Below, one piece after another: positions 59,881-64,000 of a stretch of 64,000 nucleotides of DNA. The DNA lies in NCBI GenBank assembly GCA_949130485.1, contig OX422184.1, forward strand, positions 22,343,506 through 22,407,505, read 5' to 3'. This DNA is from Agelas oroides (Eukaryota; Porifera; Demospongiae; Agelasida; Agelasidae). A model generated the notes under the pieces. That model did not search any database and was not told the DNA's origin. It saw nothing but the letters and a program-made list of their open reading frames with translations. The position numbers and the translations under genes were made by a program. Numbering within the stretch: the first letter of the stretch is position 1; each line of letters starts with the position of its first letter.

Positions 59881-60439
59881 ACATTAGTTCAAAAGTCAAG
59901 ACTTCGTAGCCCATTTGTGCCCTTTTTACTTGCTCACGGTGTTACCTTCATTTCAAGGTACTGCACTGATATGGATGTGAACCCAAATATCACAACTTTC
60001 TCCATACTATTAGCATGCAGCAGTAACGTATTTTGGAATACCTTAATGTATTTTTTCTGTTTAGTTTATAGGCTAGCCTACTATACACTAATATAAAGGC
60101 CATCCCACCTTGCATGAATTGTAAGGCTCTGTGCTCTTAATTCATGCGTGTATACTGCAAACAACTGCAGTACACATTATATGTATACCACACTACCATC
60201 TAAATTAATGACAACATGGTGCTTACCAGTGTTCAAACATGTACAAGTCGTTAGGCCTCAACAATCATGGTAGCATTTTAGTTTTCAAGCATGCATACTG
60301 CATGGCATTGCCATGCAGCATGAGAGCAAAACAACGTATGAAAAATTAGGTGCATCTAGCTCTTCAATGGGTAATCACTTTCACAGTTACCTGTAATACC
60401 AGTTACAATTTCTGTGACACTTTGCTTTCTATACATGAC
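59881..60439. other. No gene recognised
   Basis: The first 170 bases repeat 54385-54540 (gtcaagactt..gtagcccat, ttacttgctcacggtgttac). The rest shows nothing recognisable. Confidence 0.45.
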
Positions 60440-60790
60440 AAGTAAATGTTTTAGGTAAGAAGAATATCCAAAGTACAAAAACGTAAAAAGATGTAGGGAT
60501 GGCATGCCAAAAAGTATGCAAACAATTAAGGTAGGGATGATATCATAGTGAATGTAAATTTACAAAGCCTCATCCCTGCATCGTTTTCACACTAGTTTGC
60601 AACTGTAATGTAAAAAGATGTAGGGATAGATAGGGCTTTGTAATTTTACCTTCACTATTATATCATCCCTACCTTGTTTGCATACTTTTTGGCCATCCCT
60701 ACATCTATTTACACTTTTAATGTTTTTAAGTCTTGTCTCTGTACTTTTGTCACCGATGTTAATCTCAGTTACAGTTTGACCTAAGCCTAA
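60440..60790. repeat. Two inverted CCATCCCTACAT-family copies
   Basis: The sequence aaaaagatgtagggatggca with ccaaaaagtatgcaaacaa (about 60485-60530) is mirrored by ttgtttgcatactttttggc and ccatccctacatct (about 60670-60708). A second copy of agatgtagggatag lies at 60615. The downstream tail gtctctgtactttt..gatgttaatctcagttacag matches 8650-8690. Confidence 0.65.
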
Positions 60791-60839
60791 GAAGAACATT
60801 TCATTCACAACCCCAGAACATGAAATGGCATTGACAATT

Positions 60840-61520
60840 TAGTAGTGGTTTCAAGCATGTAATAACATTTCCAGCTAGAATCTGAAGGCCAACCACTCTG
60901 AGTCTCAGGAGCTCTGTACCAAACTTTTGAAACCAATCTCCTGAATTTCGATCACATGACGACTGCAGCACAGAAAACTATATTGACAACTGACCATCAT
61001 AGCATCACAGTTTACTAAAGCTGTGAGTAGCTACTTTATTTAGTGTAACTATAAGTTGGCAGCTGAATGCAGCACTTTACCTATGTGGTGTTCATAAACC
61101 TTCCCCACTACGGGAGGAGACCGTGCCAGTGTGAATTTGAAGCCATGAAGATGCTAAGTGGTCGTAGAGCTTCGCGCTGTGATGAACATCAGTTTCGTGC
61201 TAAAATGACGGAGATTACTTAAACTACTTGCGAGATATCGTTGTTGAACACAGTGGTCGTAATAAAAGGAAAAAAATGGCACTTTCGCTACCGCACACTT
61301 TCATGCGTTTAGCTTTCTTCCGCATGGCTTTTGGCCACTTATATATTTGGCCTGGGAACGAGACTACATGTGCACATGCGTACAAAATTAGAAAAAGGCG
61401 TCCTTCGCAATGGACAGCAACCACAGAGTGTTGTGAATGGCTTTTATTGACCTGGGTGAATGTGAAGCTATGAAGACGCTGAGTAGTCGTAGAGCTCCGC
61501 GCTGTGGTAACTGTGATGTT
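60840..61520 (+). repeat. Third and fourth copies of the exon-bearing unit
   Basis: Two overlapping copies are present. One has an exon-like frame at about 61134-61212 (gtgaatttgaagccatgaag..gctaaaatgacg) that has lost the donor (gagatt). The other starts at an ATG at 61437 (atggcttttattgacctggg) and breaks off near 61510. Confidence 0.65.
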
Positions 61521-62447
61521 GACTGTCAGCTGAGCTAAATTTCTTTATGGATTTCACTTATCTGAACGAATTGACTTAGCTATCTGAGCACTTTCCAAGT
61601 CTACCATGAATGAAGGTGTTCAGATAACCAAGGATGCACTGTACTTGTCATGTACAGAAAGCAAAGCGTCACAAAAAAAGTAACTGGTAGTACAGGTAAC
61701 TGTAAAAGTGGTTACTCAGTAAGGGGAGCACTACTATAGGACTACCTCCGTGTAACCCTTTCCTTGCCTGGATAAAAATTATTTTAATTCAATATCTTTA
61801 GCTATGAGCGAATATCCAGCTTCTCTTCAATAGTCAATCAGAGGCGTAGGAAGCAATTTCATTTTTGGAGGGGGGTCTGGGGGCATGCCCCCCATGAAAA
61901 TTTGGAGTTTAAGACACTCTGAAATCGTTTCTAGGGCAATTCTGCAAGAGTTGGATGACATGCTGATTCGGTCTTTCGCGATCGGCGCTACAGCAATCAC
62001 CTATACACTGCTGCTCTTGGGGTACAAAAGTAGCGGCACAACTGGGTTCACCAGTGCTGGACTCGACGGGTACCATCTTCAGCGCCAAAACAGTCTACTG
62101 CTATCCGCGCTGCATGCATGAATATTAATAAAGTCTCGAGGGTAAAACATTGGGGGAGGGTCCTGCCCCCCCCCCCCCCTGCCACCCCGGGTTCCTACCC
62201 CTATGTCAATAGCGTTGCTTTGATGATCGGAAGGCGCCATTTTGCAAGATTTCGCAATCACCACGACCCACGTGCGTTTGTAAATATGGGTGTGGCTTGT
62301 GAACTGTTACGTTCGGATAATCGAGGTGTTGGATAATCTAGATTCGGATAACCGAGGATGCACTGTAAATGTTTGATGCAAGAAAGCAATATCCAAAGTA
62401 TATTGCTTGTTAAGTCTTCTTGTCGTGCTCATTTCCTGTCATATCAG
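61521..62447. other. No gene; repeat ends
   Basis: A possible repeat spans about 61843-62205 (caatcagaggcgtaggaagc and ggggggtctgggggcatgcc on the left; ccccccctgccaccccgggttcctacccc on the right). The phrase cggataaccgaggatgcact occurs near 62345 and in similar form near 61620. No coding region is supported. Confidence 0.45.
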
Positions 62448-62720
62448 TAGTCTCGCGTAGCCAGACTCTTGCAGGGAGGAGAGTCTGGTGAACTGCCCAT
62501 ATAGGACTTGTTCCAACACCCACCCCAACTGGGGTGGGCGATAAGTGCCTTCACAACCACAGCGTTTATATTATGCAGCTAAAATAGTGACGTGTCAAGT
62601 AAACGAAGCCTCACTCACACTAGATTATTGCGAAGCGATGTAAACTCTGTGGTGCGCAGCTACTTATCGCCCACCCCAGTTGGGTTGGGTGTTGGAACAA
62701 GTCTTATATGGGCAAGACTA
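62448..62720. mobile_element. TAGTCTCGCG element, internally deleted, 9-bp target duplication
   Basis: It begins tagtctcgcgtagccagact and ends ..gggcaagacta, with a deletion near the right end. TCATATCAG is duplicated exactly on both sides (62439-62447 and 62721-62729). This confirms the 9-bp duplication seen for the copy at 21835. Confidence 0.85.
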
Positions 62721-62992
62721 TCATATCAGTGTCACATACCACCTCATTGCTTTGCAAATGTCTGCCTACATTTATACTTTGGGAGCAGTCAGCAAACTGG
62801 TCTTAGTGTACAATCAAAGGCAAATGATGTTTAGTTAAACCTTATTAACCCCATTACTAGCCATGTCGACTGGGCTAGCTAGACTGTAGCAATGTAGCTA
62901 TTGAGAAAAGCTAGAGAGAGACCTACTATGTGGTCTAGTATGTCTGGAAGATTTTATAGCACAAAAATTGATTTTTATTTCTTTTTCAGTTT

Positions 62993-64000
62993 ACAGATTG
63001 GTCTTGACTAGTTGTGAAACACTACAAGATTTTAGCAGGCATGCTCAGCCAAGAATTTAAGTCTCATACAGTGGTGGATCTAGAATTTGGAAAAGGGGGG
63101 TTCCAGTATGCGGTTACAGCGCGCGTAGGGTGCCTGCTAGGGGGGTGTGGGGGCATGCCCCCCCAGGAAAATTTGTTGATTTCTGACCTTCTGAGATCGT
63201 TTCTGGTGTATTCTTGGGGTGAAATTGCAAAAGTTGGACGACCTACTGCTAAACCTAATTGTTGTGTTTGAAGTCCACAGAATTAAAGGCGTGACTCCGC
63301 TTCGGGCCGCAGAGGCTGCTGGTTTAATATCCGCGTAAGGCGCGGGAAAATAAGCGCTCTCATACTGATAGCATAACGCCATCCTTAGGTGCAGAGGAAG
63401 CAATGCATGTATAAGTTTTAATTCTCGTACTTCTGGTAGTATATACGTGCATGTAGGCCATGCACGCATTGAATTCTTGATACAGGAGTTGACACACGTG
63501 CGTTATTGCTACTGTTGAAGCTGGAGTGTGTGGCTCCAGTGTGGGCGTAGTGTACGTAGTACGTTTGCGCGTAGTATTTTCGAAGGGAGCCCTTCAAAAG
63601 AGGGGTTCCATGGAACCCATGGAACCCCCTCTGGATCCGCTACTGCTTTAATGGCTGAATGCATGATGGGATTACTTGCAATTGAAAGAATCCAAGTCGT
63701 TTCCACAGATACTTGCAAACAGCATGAACAAATGACACTATCATCTTTCAGCTTCATTAAAATCATGTTATCAGAGACAACTCTTACTGATTAGAGTCTG
63801 CATTGTGAAAGGAATCAACAATCTGAAGCATTTATTTCAAGATGATTTGAAAAATTTAGCAAATTCTTTCATATCACTTTTCCTATGCAGAAAAAGTGCA
63901 ATGTACAATTTTCACTAGAAAATATGTGCTCCATGGCAAGAAAAAAAAAAAAAATGGTCAGTACATGCAACTACATCTCACAGGCAGTTGTATGCTACAT
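62993..64000. repeat. Segment duplicated at 4262-4973, with an insertion
   Basis: This aligns with 4262-4973 on both sides of the element at 63069-63645. It continues to the window edge and lacks the TA-flanked MITE. Confidence 0.8.
63069..63645. mobile_element. CAGTGGTGG element, 577 bp
   Basis: Ends are cagtggtggatctag and, inverted, ctggatccgctactg. The body shares ggggggtgtgggggcatgcc and ttctgagatcgtttctgg with 30358-30891. The homologous site near 4350 lacks it (ctcatactattttaatgg). No clear target duplication is seen. Confidence 0.75.

Overview
The window reads as metazoan genomic DNA, most like a demosponge. The evidence is tandem fibrinogen-related domain (FReD) exons joined by phase-1 introns, a secreted WAP/VWC/TIL cysteine-rich gene with very small exons, a PHD-APE-RT non-LTR retrotransposon, a Ty3/gypsy remnant, a 23-residue STPR repeat ORF and very dense inverted-repeat (MITE-like) DNA. 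Nothing prokaryotic is present. The sponge assignment is inference and no species can be fixed from the sequence.

Three host genes can be assembled by hand, with splice sites and phases that close. (1) Plus strand 20542-30197: a signal-peptide exon with a TATA box, a 5.2 kb intron filled with nested transposons, then four FReD exons. All introns are phase 1, the total is 939 codons, and the three internal FReD exons have GTAAG donors where the last has a stop codon. (2) Plus strand 41975-43410: a two-exon, 275-residue single-FReD paralogue with its own TATA box. (3) Minus strand 53843-44997: a 12-exon, 379-residue secreted protein with a signal peptide, a VWC-like end, a WAP domain, four two-exon VWC/pacifastin-like modules, a CGGCNARF cysteine domain and a C-terminal TIL domain. 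Relics of the same families lie at 13371-13463 (VWC exon), 13905-14083 (FReD leader exon) and about 54636-54863 (FReD end). They suggest that a FReD/cysteine-rich gene neighbourhood was duplicated and partly decayed.

Layout: 1-8 kb repeats and weak relics; 8-12.4 kb repeat units, a broken gypsy element and a HIRAN-like relic; 12.6-18 kb duplicated gene relics and MITEs; 20.5-30.2 kb the four-FReD gene; 30.3-41.8 kb transposons (a broken LINE and two large foldback elements); 42-54.9 kb the second FReD gene, the cysteine-rich gene and a relic; 55.5-59.2 kb a LINE with an open ORF and a 2A-like motif; 59-64 kb repeats, including a duplicate of the 4.3-5.0 kb segment.

Both FReD genes and the cysteine-rich gene encode predicted secreted proteins. 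A role in recognition, innate immunity or extracellular matrix/protease control fits these families, but nothing in the sequence proves it.
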